64,000 nucleotides of DNA from Sinisalibacter aestuarii (GCF_027923545.1 NZ_BROH01000005.1:62001-126000), one strand, 5' to 3'. Positions 1-10,299 are shown, counted from the first letter of the stretch. A program made the numbers and translations. The notes: generated by a model from the letters alone, not told the origin.

Positions 1-94
1 CGGTAGTATCCATCAACCTTTTGACCCGAATAGCTAAAACAATCGCGCCAAGCATGTTCAGCGCGAGTCCCAACACCCTTAGCCAAGTGCTCAT
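1..94 (-). CDS. Small membrane protein, 5' end only (runs off window)
   Basis: Reading leftward from an ATG at 92-94, an open frame runs to the window edge. It begins MSTWLRVLGLALNMLGAIVL and continues with a basic stretch, so a hydrophobic segment of about 18 residues is followed by positive charges, as in a signal anchor or small membrane protein. A purine-rich AAAGGGGG lies just upstream as a plausible ribosome binding site. No family is recognisable from 31 residues. The 95-387 stretch to its right holds nothing I can support; an open frame there has no family resemblance. Confidence 0.45.
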   Translation of the reverse strand, partial: MSTWLRVLGLALNMLGAIVLAIRVKRLMDTT

Positions 95-387
95 GCCCCC
101 TTTAGCCTCAGCGGCACAGCGACCGTCTGCATGGCTGTAGAAAATGTTACCTGCAAGCCGCCCGAGCCGATCCCGCCCCCCCTAAACGGCCAGCCTGAAG
201 CGCGTTTGCGGCAGAGCAACGGCGGGAGGCGTGATCTATCTCTAGGTAGCCGATTTTTTTGGCGGAGGGGATGGGCCTGATATCCAACCATCTCCACCTT
301 AAGTTGTTGTTCCTGAACCGTTTCACTAAACTCTCCGCCTACCAATGACTCAGCGGCCATGCCCCGCATCAGCTCTGCTCGGAGGGC

Positions 388-870
388 CTAGTTTCCCTGT
401 GACACGCGTTCCTGATAGCTGCTCTCGCGCTCCGGCCAGGTGCTCTTGATGTCGGCGAGCACGGCGCGGATTTCGGCGTCGCTCAGAACGCCTCCGAACC
501 CCGGCATGTCGCTCTCGTAGCCGCCCGCAACGATCGTGGCCGTGCCTTCCTTCACGATGCGGAACAACACATCGTCGGGATGGTGCCAGGTGTGGCCGCT
601 GGCGTCATGGGGAGGCGCTGGCAACCGGCCCGAGGGAAGCGGCGAGCGCCAATCAGGTTGGCCTTCGAGATCGGTCCCGTGGCATGCGGCGCATCGATCG
701 GAATAGATCTGCCGTCCTTGCGAGACGACCTCTGCCGAGGCGACACCGCTGGATGTAGTACTGCCGTAGTGCCAGCCCGCGATCACCACGCCGCCTGCCT
801 ATAAACCGCCTGCCACCGCTATTCGGACGCCTCTTCTCAAGTGCTCGGTCCCGATTGCATCAAAATCCAT
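388..870 (-). pseudogene. Class I cytochrome c with in-frame amber codon
   Basis: The downstream part is a mono-haem cytochrome c: the CAACH haem-binding motif sits in a region rich in His, and a distal Met (SDMPGFGG) can serve as the axial ligand. Such proteins commonly accompany copper oxidases and export systems. The best start is the ATG at 868-870, with GGAGG a few bases upstream. From there the frame reads a short cytoplasmic N-terminus, then a hydrophobic segment RIAVAGGL, then TAG at 799-801, then AGGVVIAGWHYG. The amber thus falls in the middle of the predicted membrane anchor. The alternative GTG start at 787-789 would give a protein without most of its anchor. I read this as one gene broken by a nonsense mutation; a sequencing error or readthrough are alternatives. 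Confidence 0.7.
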
Positions 871-954
871 CGCCTCCACGCCGAGGCCAGATGTGCCAGA
901 GACGTATCACCGGCGGCAATGGGCATTTTAGCGAGCAATGCCTATCTTTCCGGC

Positions 955-1314
955 ATGCTCGTCCGAGTCCTCTCCACGCTTGCCATAATCTCGATCGCCG
1001 TGGCTACGACGATCAGCGCAGCCCATGCTGCGCGGATGGATGGCATGCAGGCGGACCACGCGCTCCATCCGGCCGTGATGATGCAAGCGTCCGCTGACGC
1101 TCATCCCTCTTGTGAGGGCAGCCAGCATTGTGGATCTGCGGACGCCGCAATGTGCGAGTTCGTCTGCGCGGGTCTGTCGGTCTTCCTGACGATGCCAGAT
1201 GTGGAAGCCGCAGACGCGTACGGGCCAGCCAGCCACGATCTCCCATCCGAGGCAAATCATGTCAGCCAGGCGCAAGGACTAAACGAACGCCCTCCCAAGC
1301 TCCGTCTCCTCTGA
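955..1314 (+). CDS. Exported Cys/His/Met-containing protein of the copper block
   Basis: The protein of about 119 residues starts with a Sec signal peptide (MLVRVLSTLAIISIAVATTI, then SAAHA as a probable cleavage site). The mature part contains several Met and His residues and a cluster of four Cys (CEGSQHCG and CEFVCAG), which suggests metal binding or disulfides in the periplasm. It sits 74 bases before the multicopper oxidase on the same strand, so a role in copper handling is inferred from context. No Pfam family is recognised with confidence; it resembles small uncharacterised proteins found beside copper resistance genes. The longer upstream in-frame start at 841 lacks signal-peptide logic, so the ATG at 955 is preferred. 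Confidence 0.55.
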   Translation: MLVRVLSTLAIISIAVATTISAAHAARMDGMQADHALHPAVMMQASADAHPSCEGSQHCGSADAAMCEFVCAGLSVFLTMPDVEAADAYGPASHDLPSEANHVSQAQGLNERPPKLRLL

Positions 1315-1388
1315 GCGTGCCGCTGGCCGACGCCCGCGGCGTCCCATAGGCATTCATGCACGGGACGGAATGTCCCGAGGAGACGACA

Positions 1389-2907
1389 ATGAACACTCTT
1401 TCGCGACGCGGCTTTCTCGCCGCAATTGCGGCAGCCGTCGCAGTTGCGCACATGCCCCGTCTTGCCCTCGGACAGTCGGTGGCTCCGATCCACCTCGCTG
1501 CCGCCACGCGCACGCTCGACATCGACGGCCGCGCGGCCTCGGTCTTCGGCCTTGCCGGGCCCGGCCGTCAGGGGCTGGTATTCGATCCCGGACAGCGGTT
1601 CCGGGTCGATCTGACCAACGATCTCGACATCGGCACGATCATACACTGGCATGGCAAATCCCGCGCAATGCGCAGGACGGCGTGCCCGACATGCTGATGC
1701 CCCTACTCGCGCCGGGCGAGACACGGTCCTACGACTTCGAGACACGGCCCGGCACGCACTGGATGCACAGCCATGTCCCGGTCCAGCAGATGCAGCTGCT
1801 CGCTGCGCCGCTGATCGTGCGTTCGGCCGAGGACCTCGCCGCCGACAGGCAGGAAGTCGTGATGCTCCTGCACGACTTCTCGTTCAAGGCCCCGGAAGAG
1901 GTTCTGGCCGAAATCAGCGGCGGTCACGTGCATCACGGCGACGCTCAACCAATGCAGGGGACGCCCAACGGCGGCATGGGCGCCATGCCAGGCATGGATC
2001 ACGGGGCGATGGTCGACATCCCGATGGGCCGGATGCCGGGCATGGGCGGGATGATGGGCATGGGCGGCCAGATGGGCGGCATGGCCATGGACCTGAACGA
2101 CTACGACTGGGACGCCTACCTCGCCAACGACCGGACGCTATCGGATCCCGAGGTGGTGCAGGTCGAGCGCGGCGGTCGCATCCGGCTTCGCGTCATCAAC
2201 GCCGCGGCGGCCACGGTGTTCTGGATCGACACCGGGGCGGCAGAGGCGCACCTCGTCGCGGTGGACGGTCATGCGATACAGCCGCTGCCGGGCAACCGGT
2301 TCGGGCTTGCCATGGGACAGCGGCTCGATCTCGAGATCGACCTGCCGTGCGAAAGCAGCGCCTGGCCAATCCTCGCGCTGCGCGAAGGCGCGCCGGAGCG
2401 CACCGGTCTGATCCTCGCCACGCCTGGTGCCGAGGTGCGGCGCGTTGATGCACTGGCGGAGGCTGAAGCGCCCGCGTTCGACACCGATCTTGCGCAGGAA
2501 GCACGGCTGATCGCGGTGGACGCCCTGCCGGAACGCCCTGGGGATCGCAGCCAGATGCTGATGCTGAGCGGCTCGATGCAGCCCTATGTCTGGACGATCA
2601 ACGGAGCGGTCTGGGGCCAGCACCAGCCGGTTGTCGCACGCAGCGGCGAGCGGGTTGTGCTCTCGTTCCACAACATGTCGATGATGGGGCACCCGATGCA
2701 TCTGCACGGCCACGTGTTCCAGGTGGTCGGCATCAATGGCCAGCGCGTTGCCAGCGCAATGCGCGGCACGGTCTACGTGCCGCCGAGGTCGATGGTCGAC
2801 GTGGTGCTGGACGCGGGCGAAGCCGCGCGCTGGGTGCTCCATTGCCATCACATGCCGCACCTGGCGACCGCATGATGACCGAGTTCGCGGTCGCGGCTTC
2901 GGTCTGA
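1389..2907 (+). pseudogene. Multicopper oxidase (CopA/CueO-like), two -1 frameshifts
   Basis: The ATG at 1389 opens a Tat-type leader (SRRGFLAAIAAAVAVAHMP) followed by the first cupredoxin domain up to the type-3 copper motif HWHG. There the frame breaks: the sequence continues in another frame as QIPRNAQDGVPD, which is what family members carry next, so one base is missing near 1659. The second frame includes the HWMHSH motif, a Met/His/Gly-rich insert around 1975-2085 typical of copper-detoxifying oxidases, and the C-terminal HPMHLHGH and HCHHMPHLAT motifs. A second missing base near 2868-2871 shifts the end into a third frame, MMTEFAVAASV. Periplasmic Cu(I) oxidation is the family role. 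As written neither half can fold into the enzyme. Confidence 0.85.
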
Positions 2908-2993
2908 CAGCAGGCGGTGGAGCGCTCCGGGACCCTTTCGCGAAATCCGCAGAGACGGGTCCCTCGCAGCCGAGAAAACAGGAGGACGACATC

Positions 2994-3119
2994 ATGAACT
3001 GGAACGACATGGGCGCCGGAATGGGTTGGGGTATGGGGTTTGGCTAGCTGTTCAGCCTGCTGATCCTTGTGCTGCTGGTTTTGGCCATAGCGGCGCTGAT
3101 CAAATATCTTCGGAAATGA
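2994..3119 (+). pseudogene. 41-residue membrane peptide with in-frame amber
   Basis: An ATG at 2994, preceded by AGGAGG, begins MNWNDMGAGMGWGMGFG; then comes TAG (3045-3047); the same frame continues LFSLLILVLLVLAIAALIKY and ends LRK at TGA 3117-3119. A Gly/Met/Trp-rich head followed by one transmembrane helix and a basic end is a common layout for small proteins downstream of copper oxidases. The natural codon at the stop was probably TGG (Trp). The gene lies between the oxidase and DUF302 with short gaps, consistent with one operon. The RBS and intact frame on both sides argue that it was real before the lesion. Confidence 0.6.
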
Positions 3120-3135
3120 AAGAAAGGACTTCGCA

Positions 3136-3522
3136 ATGACTTACACGATCAACAGGATGATATTGGATGCGAAGATAGACGATGTCGACGCTCGGGCGCG
3201 AAAGGCGCTGGCGGATCACGGTTTTGGCGTTCTGTCCGAGATCGACGTCAAGGCGACGATGAAAAAGAAACGCGACGTCCAGATGCCGGGCTATCGCATC
3301 CTCAGCGCCTGCAATCCGAAAATGGCCTGGCAGGCCATCGGGATCGAGCCGCGAGTGGGCGCGATGCTGCCTTGCAACGTCATCCTGCGTGAGGTCGAGG
3401 GCGGCGTGGAGGTCGGTGCCATCGACCCGGTTGCGTCCACGCAGGCGATCGAGAACGCCGAGCTGCACGCCGCTGCGGGCCAGGTCCGCGATCTGCTGGC
3501 GGAGGCCGTCGCAGCGGTTTGA
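3136..3522 (+). CDS. DUF302 domain protein
   Basis: The 128-residue protein matches the DUF302 fold: an N-terminal strand (YTINRMILDAKIDD), a helix with ARKALADHGFGVLSEID, the central signature (MPGYRILSACNPKMAWQAI) and a C-terminal half ending in a helix. DUF302 proteins are small, probably cytosolic or peripheral, and are often found with heavy-metal or sulfur-redox genes; no reaction is established that I can state. It starts 17 bases after the small membrane peptide with an AAAGGA site and its stop overlaps the next gene's start closely (TTTGAGATGAG), so it is probably co-transcribed. It is intact, unlike both neighbours. Confidence 0.8.
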   Translation: MTYTINRMILDAKIDDVDARARKALADHGFGVLSEIDVKATMKKKRDVQMPGYRILSACNPKMAWQAIGIEPRVGAMLPCNVILREVEGGVEVGAIDPVASTQAIENAELHAAAGQVRDLLAEAVAAV

Positions 3523-3523
3523 G

Positions 3524-4187
3524 ATGAGCCTGCGTGCCGGTGTTATCATTGGTCTGGCGATCCTCGGAATCGTCCTGCTCGGGGTGTGGCTCATCGCACC
3601 TTCAGCCCTTGCCGAGATGCGGGAATGGTTCGAGCCCGAGCGACTGGAGACGCTGGTCGCGCGCGGGGGCCTTTGGGGGCCGGTGCTGATTGTCACACTC
3701 ATGACGATCGCGGTCGTGGCCAGCCCGATCCCGAGCGCACCGATCGCGCTGGCGGCTGGTGCGGCCTACGGACATGTCTGGGGCACGGTTCAGGTCGTGA
3801 TCGGCGCCGAGCTTGGCGCGCTGATCGCCTTCGGCCTTGCACGTGTTCTGGGGGACGACGCCCTGCGGCGCGTGTTCGGCACCTCGGTCGATGCCGGGCT
3901 GCTCGGATCGCAGACCGCGCTGACGGCGACAGTCTTTGCGAGCCGCCTCATGCCCTTCGTTTCCTTCAACATGATCAGCTACGCTGCCGGACTCAGCCGC
4001 CTGCACGCCTGGCGGTTCGCACCGGCGAGGTTGGCCGGCATCTTCCCGGCGAGCTTCCTGCTGGCGCATTTCGGCGGTGAGCGGTGGCCTTGGCCGGGCC
4101 ACATGGGCGGTCCTCGGTCTCGGCCTCGTGACCGGGCTGCCGCTGATCTGGACGGCGACGCGGGGCAAGGCGGAAAGGAGGCGGTGA
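3524..4187 (+). pseudogene. TVP38/TMEM64 (DedA superfamily) membrane protein, frameshifted
   Basis: From the ATG at 3524 the protein shows an N-terminal transmembrane helix, a re-entrant region (ASPIPSAPIALAAGAAYGHVWG) and the family motif region F-ASRLMPFVSFNMISYAAGLS. Near 4073 the frame shifts by +1 (one extra base or two missing): the original frame becomes Trp/Pro/Arg-rich, while the shifted frame gives a good final helix (WAVLGLGLVTGLPLIW) and ends KAERRR at TGA 4185-4187. The stop overlaps the next ATG, so the pair was translationally coupled. Family members act in membrane lipid or metal-related transport and are common in mercury/copper operons. The loss of the last helix by frameshift would probably disable it. 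Confidence 0.7.
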
Positions 4188-5537
4188 TGGCCCAGCGATA
4201 CCAGAAGAACAGCCTGCCGCTCTTCGACACAGTGACAATGGGAACCGGCGTGATGATCGGTGCCGGCATTCTCGCACTGACCGGGCGATCTCCGAATTTG
4301 CGGGTCCCTTGTTCCTCCTGGCTTTCGTCGCTGGCGCCGTGGTGACGGGATTCAGCGCCTATACCTACGTCAAGATGTCCAACGCCTGGCCGTCTGCGGG
4401 CGGGATCGGGATGATCCTGACCAAGGCTTACGGTCCGACGACGGTCGCGGCCGGTGCCGCGCTGCTGATGGCGCTGTCGATGGTCATCAACGAAAGCCTC
4501 GTGGCGCGGACATTTGCGACTTACCTGCTGCGGGGGCCCGACCTGGAGCCCGGGGCTGGCTGGTCCCCGCCATCGGCGTGGGCCTCACTGTCTTCGCCAA
4601 CCTCGTGCATGCGGCGGGCAACCGTTCCGTGGGTCTTCTGTCGGAGCTCATGGCGGTGCTCAAGGTGGGCGGCATCGCGGCCTTCGGCATCGCCGGGCTC
4701 TGGGCCGGCGGCTTCTCGTTCGAACCGGCGGAAGGCGCGGATTGCGGCGCGGCTGCGGGCTTTCCTGCATCGGTGGCCCCCGCGTTCCTCGCCTTCAAGG
4801 GCTTCGCGACGATCACCAACAGCGGCGCCGAGGTCACCGGCCCGCACCGCAACGTCGGGCGCGCGATCGTCATCTCCATCGCGATCTGTGTCGTCGTCTA
4901 CCTTCTCGTCGCCTTCGCTGTCGGCGCCAAGCTGCCGCTGGACAGGATCGTGGCGGCGCAGGACTACGCGCTGGCAGAGGCGGCTGAGCCTGCCCTCGGG
5001 CGCATCGGCTTCTACCTGACCGTCGCGCTTGCGCTGGTCGCGACCGCCTCGGGTGTGATCGCCAGCATCTTCGCGGTGTCGCGGATGCTGGCCATGCTGA
5101 TCGACATGAAGCTGATTCCGCATGGCCATTTCGGCATGCCGGGCACGATCCGCGACCATACGCTCGTCTATACGGTGGTGATCGCCAGCGCGCTGACGAT
5201 CTTCTTCGACCTCAGCCGGATCGCCTCGCTTGGTGCCTTCTTCTACCTCGTGATGGACATCCTGATCCACTGTTGTGTCTGGCGGATCCTGCGGGAGGAG
5301 ATCGGCGCGCGGGGATGGGTCCTGCTGACGGCGATCGGACTGGACACGGTGGCCCTCGCAGCCGTCGCCGCGCTCAAATGGCAGAGCGACCCGCTGATCG
5401 TCGCCATCGCGATCGCCGGTATGACCGCCGTTTTCCTGTTTGAGCGCATCTTCCTCGCGCTCAATCCGCCATCACGCGAACCGGCGCATGGCAGCCACCA
5501 TTCCGCACAAGAAGAAAGACACGAGCCCACCTCTTGA
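4187..5537 (+). pseudogene. APC-family amino acid permease, two -1 frameshifts
   Basis: The start MAQRYQKNSLPLFDTVTMGT followed by GVMIGAGILALTG is the canonical first helix of APC-superfamily permeases. One missing base near 4285 moves the continuation AISEFAGPLFLLAFVAGAVV to another frame; a second missing base near 4560 moves WLVPAIGVGLTVFANLVHAA to a third. From about 4578 to 5537 the frame is intact with several further helices (for example the segment after GFATITNSGAEVTGPHRNVG). All three pieces align in order as one transporter of about 450 residues. Substrate is not deducible. It may have supplied amino-acid ligands in the metal operon, but that is speculation. Confidence 0.75.
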
Positions 5538-5586
5538 CCTTCCAACGACTGGAGGCCGCATACCGGGACAGAAAGGACATCAATCC

Positions 5587-7920
5587 ATGGCAACCCATCA
5601 TCACCATCACGCTGCCTCCGACATCAAACCAGGCGCCAGGACTGCGACGGATCCGGTCTGCGGGATGCAGGTCGAGATCAAGGAGGGCGCGCGGATGCGC
5701 GACTACTGCGGCGATACGTTCCACTTCTGCTCCGCCGGGTGCCAAGTGAAATTCGACGCCGATCCGTACTTCTACGCCTCCGGCAACGCCAAGAAAGCCA
5801 AGCAGAGGGTCCAGCCCGGCACGCAATATACCTGCCCGATGCATCCGGAGATCGTCCGCGACGAACCGGGGAGCTGCCCGATCTGCGGGATGGCGCTGGA
5901 ACCCATGGTGCCGTCGGACGAGCCGAGTCACGAGCTTGTCGATTTCACGCGACGCATGTGGATCTCGGCAGCGGCCGCCGTGCCGCTGGTCATCCTGACG
6001 ATGGGCGAGCTGGTCGCGTTGCCGGTGCGCGACTGGATCGGGCACCGGGCAGCCACCTACCTGGAATTCGTGCTGGCCACGCCCATCATCCTCCGGGCCG
6101 CGCTGCCATTCTTCCGGCGCGGGATCGACTCGATCCGCAATGTCTCGCCGAACATGTGGACGCTGATCTCGCTCGGGGTCGGTGCCGCGTATCTCTATTC
6201 GCTCGTCGCGACCTTCGCGCCGGGCGTGTTTCCGGCCGAGTACAGGATGGACCACGGCGTCGGTACGTACTACGAGGCTGCGGTCGTCATCGTCGCGCTG
6301 ATCTTCGTCGGCCAGGTGCTGGAGCTGCGAGCGCGAGAGCGCACGGGCGACGCGATCCGGGCGCTGCTCGACCTCGCGCCCAAGACTGCGCGGCGGATCA
6401 TGCCGGACAGATCGGAATACGACGCGCCGCTGGAGAACATCGCCGAAGGCGACTTGCTGAGGGTGCGGCCCGGCGACAGCATTCCGGTCGATGGCGAGGT
6501 GGTCGAGGGCCGGTCGTCGGTCGACGAAAGCATGATCACGGGCGAGCCGGTGCCGGTGGAGAAGATCGAGGGCGACCGTGTCACCGGCGGCACGATCAAC
6601 AAGAACGGGACGCTGGCGGTGCGTGCGACGCAGGTCGGCGCGGACACGGTGCTGTCGCAGATCGTCGAGATGGTCGCGGGTGCGCGGCGGTCGCGGGCGC
6701 CGATCCAGGGACTCGCGGACAAGGTCTCTTCGGTCTTTGTGCCGACCGTCGTTCTGATAGCCATCATCGCCTTCGGTGTCTGGCTCTGGGCCGGGCCCGA
6801 ACCGGCGCTGGCCTTCGCGATCGCCTCGGCCGTGTCGGTCCTGATCATCGCCTGCCCCTGCGCGCTGGGGCTCGCCACCCCGATCTCCATCACCACGGCC
6901 GCCGGCCGGGGCGCGCGGGCGGGGGTCCTGATCAAGGATGCCGAGGCGCTGGAACGCATGGCGCGGGTCGATACGGTGATCGTCGACAAGACCGGCACGT
7001 TGACCGAGGGCAAGCCGCGACTGACCGATGTGGTGGCGCTTCATAGCGACGAGGCGGAGGTGCTGGGGCTTGCCGCCGCGCTCGAGCGCGGGTCGGAGCA
7101 TCCGCTGGCCGAGGCGATCGTGGCCGGCTCGCAGGAGCGGGGGTTGACGCTCGATACCGCACAGGACTTCGAGGCGGTCACCGGCAAAGGGGTTCACGGC
7201 ACTGTCGCGGGCCGCAGGGTCGCACTCGGCAATGCGGCGATGATGACGGATCTCGGGTTCTCGACAGACAAGGCCGAGATGCAGTCCGACACGCTGCGCG
7301 CGGACGGCAAGACTGCAATGTTCGTGGCCGTCGACGGGACGCTTGCGGGGATTGTTGCCGTGGCCGATCCGATCAAGGAGACAACCGAGGCCGCGATCCG
7401 CGATCTCCACGCGCTGGGGCTGACCATCATCATGGCCACCGGCGACAACCGGCGCACGGCCGAGGCGGTGGCCTCACGGCTGGGCATCGACGAGGTGCGC
7501 GCGGGCGTCCTGCCGGAAGACAAGCAGAAGCTGGTTGAGGAACTTCGCGCCAAGGGCAAGTCCGTGGCGATGGCCGGCGACGGCGTGAACGACGCCCCTG
7601 CGCTGGCGGCTGCCGACGTCGGAATCGCCATGAGCACCGGGGCCGACGTGGCGGTGGAGAGCGCCGGGATAACGCTGATGCGCGGGGACCTCGTTGGCCT
7701 CGTGCGGGCGCGCAAGCTGGCCGTGGCGACGCTCAGGAACATCAAGCAGAACCTGTTCTTCGCCTTCGTCTACAACGCAGCGGGCGTGCCGATCGCCGCC
7801 GGCGTGCTCTATCCCCTCACTGGCCTTCTGCTTTCGCCGATGATCGCGGCGGCGGCCATGAGTCTGTCGTCGGTCTCAGTGATCACCAACGCCTTGCGTC
7901 TCAGGTGGGTCGATCTCTGA
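5587..7920 (+). CDS. copA: Copper-translocating P1B-type ATPase with YHS and HMBD domains
   Basis: An inner-membrane ATPase of about 777 residues. Domains in order: a His-rich tip, a YHS metal-binding domain (DPVCGM near residue 22), a heavy-metal-binding domain (YTCPMHPE ... CPICGM, residues 80-104), transmembrane helices, the actuator TGEP near 317, the ion-binding CPC in the sixth helix (ACPCALG near 423), the phosphorylation site DKTGT near 467, the SEHP motif near 503 and GDGVNDAP near 663. CPC with SEHP defines Cu(I)/Ag(I) exporters. The start at 5587 (AAAGGA upstream, MATHHHHH) is preferred over an upstream in-frame start inside the permease. It is intact although the genes before it are broken, so metal export may be the surviving function of this block. 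Confidence 0.93.
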   Translation: MATHHHHHAASDIKPGARTATDPVCGMQVEIKEGARMRDYCGDTFHFCSAGCQVKFDADPYFYASGNAKKAKQRVQPGTQYTCPMHPEIVRDEPGSCPICGMALEPMVPSDEPSHELVDFTRRMWISAAAAVPLVILTMGELVALPVRDWIGHRAATYLEFVLATPIILRAALPFFRRGIDSIRNVSPNMWTLISLGVGAAYLYSLVATFAPGVFPAEYRMDHGVGTYYEAAVVIVALIFVGQVLELRARERTGDAIRALLDLAPKTARRIMPDRSEYDAPLENIAEGDLLRVRPGDSIPVDGEVVEGRSSVDESMITGEPVPVEKIEGDRVTGGTINKNGTLAVRATQVGADTVLSQIVEMVAGARRSRAPIQGLADKVSSVFVPTVVLIAIIAFGVWLWAGPEPALAFAIASAVSVLIIACPCALGLATPISITTAAGRGARAGVLIKDAEALERMARVDTVIVDKTGTLTEGKPRLTDVVALHSDEAEVLGLAAALERGSEHPLAEAIVAGSQERGLTLDTAQDFEAVTGKGVHGTVAGRRVALGNAAMMTDLGFSTDKAEMQSDTLRADGKTAMFVAVDGTLAGIVAVADPIKETTEAAIRDLHALGLTIIMATGDNRRTAEAVASRLGIDEVRAGVLPEDKQKLVEELRAKGKSVAMAGDGVNDAPALAAADVGIAMSTGADVAVESAGITLMRGDLVGLVRARKLAVATLRNIKQNLFFAFVYNAAGVPIAAGVLYPLTGLLLSPMIAAAAMSLSSVSVITNALRLRWVDL

Positions 7921-7958
7921 CCTGCAACCCACACATCCAACCTCGAAAGGAAAATCAG

Positions 7959-8438
7959 ATGACCCAAACAACGTATTCACGCCGCACGCTGCTAATCTGC
8001 GCAGCTACGCTGGTGGCTGGGTCGCCCTTGAAGGTTCTGGCCCAAGGCGCCGGACCGGCGATCCACGTGATGAAAGACCCCAATTGCGGCTGCTGCTCGG
8101 CCTGGATCGAAATCCTCGAGAACGACGGTTTCACCGTCACGACCGAGGCGAGCACCGGGACGCTACTGATGCGCTACAAGCTCGACAGCGGAATCCCGCA
8201 GGAGATGGCCTCCTGCCATACAGGTCGCGTCGAAGACTACATGATCGAGGGCCACGTCCCCGTTGCCGACATTCGCCGCCTGCTGGACGAGCTCCCTGAC
8301 GCGGTCGGCCTCGCCGTGCCCGGGATGCCCTACGGCTCGCCCGGAATGGGACCGGAGACAGAGCGCGAGGCCTATGATGTATTCCTGATCCGACGCGATG
8401 GCGGCACAGAGGTATTTTCGCACCATGCTGTGGCGTGA
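7959..8438 (+). CDS. DUF411 metal-binding exported protein
   Basis: A leader with a twin Arg (SRRTLLICAATLVAGSPLKV) precedes a compact domain that starts AIHVMKDPNCGCCSAWIEIL; the CGCC cluster near residues 42-45, a later MASCHTG, and a HVPVADIRRLL segment are the hallmark of DUF411. Family members are periplasmic and are repeatedly found next to copper export or oxidase genes, consistent with copper binding. The ATG at 7959 is preceded by GAAAGGA and follows copA by 38 bases, so the two are probably one operon. About 159 residues, normal for the family. No lesion is seen. Confidence 0.85.
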   Translation: MTQTTYSRRTLLICAATLVAGSPLKVLAQGAGPAIHVMKDPNCGCCSAWIEILENDGFTVTTEASTGTLLMRYKLDSGIPQEMASCHTGRVEDYMIEGHVPVADIRRLLDELPDAVGLAVPGMPYGSPGMGPETEREAYDVFLIRRDGGTEVFSHHAVA

Positions 8439-8474
8439 TTCTCCCGGGCCGTCGCCTGATCGCTGAATCGCCCA

Positions 8475-9425
8475 CTAGCTTTCCATGGCAGCTGCCAACT
8501 GTGGCCCTACCGGAACGATCCCGGTCGGGTTGAGAGCCTTTATCGAGTAGTAGCCGCGCTTGATATGGTCGATGCTGATCGTGTCGCGCACGCCGGGAAT
8601 GGCGAGGATGCGGGCCTGATAGCGGCTCAGGGCGGAATAGTCAGCAATGCGGCGCAAGTTGCACTTGAAGAGGCCGTGATAGGCCACATCGAAGCGCACC
8701 AGCGTCACGAAGAGCCGCACATCCGCCTCGGTGAAACGGTCGCCCAGGAGGAAGTCACGGCCGTCGCCGAGGCGCACCTCGAGCTCGTCGAGCACCGCGA
8801 AGACGTCGTGGAAGGCTTCCTCGTAGGCTTCCTGCGTGGTGGCGAAGCCCGCGCGGTAGACGCCGTTGTTGAGGCCCGTGTAGATGCGGGCGTTGAGCGC
8901 GTCGATCTCCTCGCGAAGGTCTGCCGGGTAGAAGTCGAAACTGTCGTTCGCCAGGTCGCCGAAGCCCGAGTTCAGCATGCGCAGGATGTCCGCGGACTCG
9001 TTGTTTACGATGGTGCCGCGCTTCTTGTCCCACAGCACCGGCACCGTGGCCCGGCCGGAGATGTCCGGGTCGGCGCGGGTGTACACCTCATGGAGGTAGC
9101 TTGCGCCGTTGATCGGGTCGGCATCCTCGCCGAAGCGCCAGCCCTGGTCGGAGAGTTCGGGCTCGACGACCGATACCGAGATCGCGTCCTCCAGTCCCTT
9201 CAACTTGCGCCCGATCAGCGTGCGCGACGCCCATGGGCAGATCAGCGCGACGTAAAGGTGGTAGCGGCCGGGCTCGGCCCTGAAGCCGCCTTCGCCGGTC
9301 GGCCCGGCGCTGCCGTCAGGGGTGATCCAGTTGCGGAAACTGGAGGACTGGCGAACAAAGCCACCCTTCTCGTCCTTGGCCTGGACGGGCTGCCAGTCCG
9401 CAACCCATTTCCCGTTCATCAGCAT
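8475..9425 (-). CDS. Glutathionyl-hydroquinone reductase (YqjG/EcfG-type GST)
   Basis: A cytosolic GST-superfamily enzyme of 316 residues. The thioredoxin-like domain has the catalytic Cys in CPWA at residue 63, followed by SRTLIGRKLKGLE; the C-terminal alpha domain contains LNNGVYRAGFA and the FLLGDRFTEADVRLF motif. Xi-class enzymes with CPWA reduce glutathionyl-hydroquinones, releasing hydroquinone and GSSG. It is the last gene of a minus-strand operon with a dioxygenase, DoxX and an oxidoreductase, which fits quinone or catechol detoxification. The preceding gene ends 10 bases upstream of its ATG. It converges on DUF411. Confidence 0.9.
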   Translation of the reverse strand: MLMNGKWVADWQPVQAKDEKGGFVRQSSSFRNWITPDGSAGPTGEGGFRAEPGRYHLYVALICPWASRTLIGRKLKGLEDAISVSVVEPELSDQGWRFGEDADPINGASYLHEVYTRADPDISGRATVPVLWDKKRGTIVNNESADILRMLNSGFGDLANDSFDFYPADLREEIDALNARIYTGLNNGVYRAGFATTQEAYEEAFHDVFAVLDELEVRLGDGRDFLLGDRFTEADVRLFVTLVRFDVAYHGLFKCNLRRIADYSALSRYQARILAIPGVRDTISIDHIKRGYYSIKALNPTGIVPVGPQLAAAMES

Positions 9426-9435
9426 GGTCGTCTCC

Positions 9436-10299
9436 TCAATTCCTCAGCGTGATTGCGGTGCCCCAGGGGTCGCGCAGGGTCAAGCCATCGGCGTTCCTGG
9501 TGCTTGCTACGCCGGCGCTGTCGGTGCGTGCGGCAATGGCGGTGATGTTCATGGCATCCCGGACAAGGATCTCGACAGCCTCGAGACCTGCCATACCCTC
9601 GGGGCGCCTGCCGGCCTGGCGGCTGTTCCAGACGTTGCCGGCAAGCTGGTGGTGATAGCCGCCGCTGCCGTAGAAGCTGGCGCCGGGATAGCGCGCCGCG
9701 ATATCGAGGCCGAGCACATCCCGGTAGAAGCGATCGGCCTCGGCCGTGTCGCCCACCTGGAGGTGGACATGGCCGACGCTGCCGGCCTCCGGGAAGCCCG
9801 ACCATTCGGTGCCCGCGGCGCTTTGCAGCAGGTCCTGCACATCGAGCGGATCGGTGCTCATCCGGATCTCGCCGTTCTCGCCGTGCCAGTCAGAGACCGG
9901 GCGGTCGGCATAGACCTCGATGCCGTTGCCCTCGGGATCGGCCAGGTAGAGCGCCTCGCTGACGATGTGGTCCGACGCGCCTTGCAGCGGCACGCGCACT
10001 GCGGCGACATGCGCCACCCACCGCCCGAGATCGGCGCGGCTTGGCATCAGGAAGGCGGTGTGAAAAAGCCCGGCCTGTTGCGGATCGAGCGGGGCAAGGC
10101 TTGGGGCGCCCACCAATTCGAGCAGCGGCGTGCCGCCGGTGCCGAGCGTGATGCGATCCTCGCCGGTCGCGACCGGGGTGAGCCCGAGCACGGACTGGTA
10201 GAAGGCAGAGACCGCACGGAGGTCACGCACCTTGAGCCGGACCGCCCCGATCCGCATCGGCGCGGCAGTCATGTCGAAGTGGTCGGCTGCGATGGTCAT
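9436..10299 (-). CDS. VOC-superfamily extradiol dioxygenase (CatE-like)
   Basis: The 287-residue protein contains two glyoxalase/bleomycin-resistance-type halves: the first begins IGAVRLKVRDLRAVSAFYQS, the second GHVHLQVGDTAEADRFYRDV. Metal-ligand candidates are His in the second half (GHVHLQV), the YHHQLAGN region and a Glu near the end of each repeat (GIEVYAD). The layout and length resemble Bacillus CatE, a catechol-2,3-dioxygenase. The ATG at 10299 begins MTIAADHFDMTAAP, giving the domain a short natural leader; the longer upstream frame is unlikely. Its neighbour is a DoxX protein, as in the catDE pair. Substrate is inferred, not shown. Confidence 0.82.
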   Translation of the reverse strand: MTIAADHFDMTAAPMRIGAVRLKVRDLRAVSAFYQSVLGLTPVATGEDRITLGTGGTPLLELVGAPSLAPLDPQQAGLFHTAFLMPSRADLGRWVAHVAAVRVPLQGASDHIVSEALYLADPEGNGIEVYADRPVSDWHGENGEIRMSTDPLDVQDLLQSAAGTEWSGFPEAGSVGHVHLQVGDTAEADRFYRDVLGLDIAARYPGASFYGSGGYHHQLAGNVWNSRQAGRRPEGMAGLEAVEILVRDAMNITAIAARTDSAGVASTRNADGLTLRDPWGTAITLRN

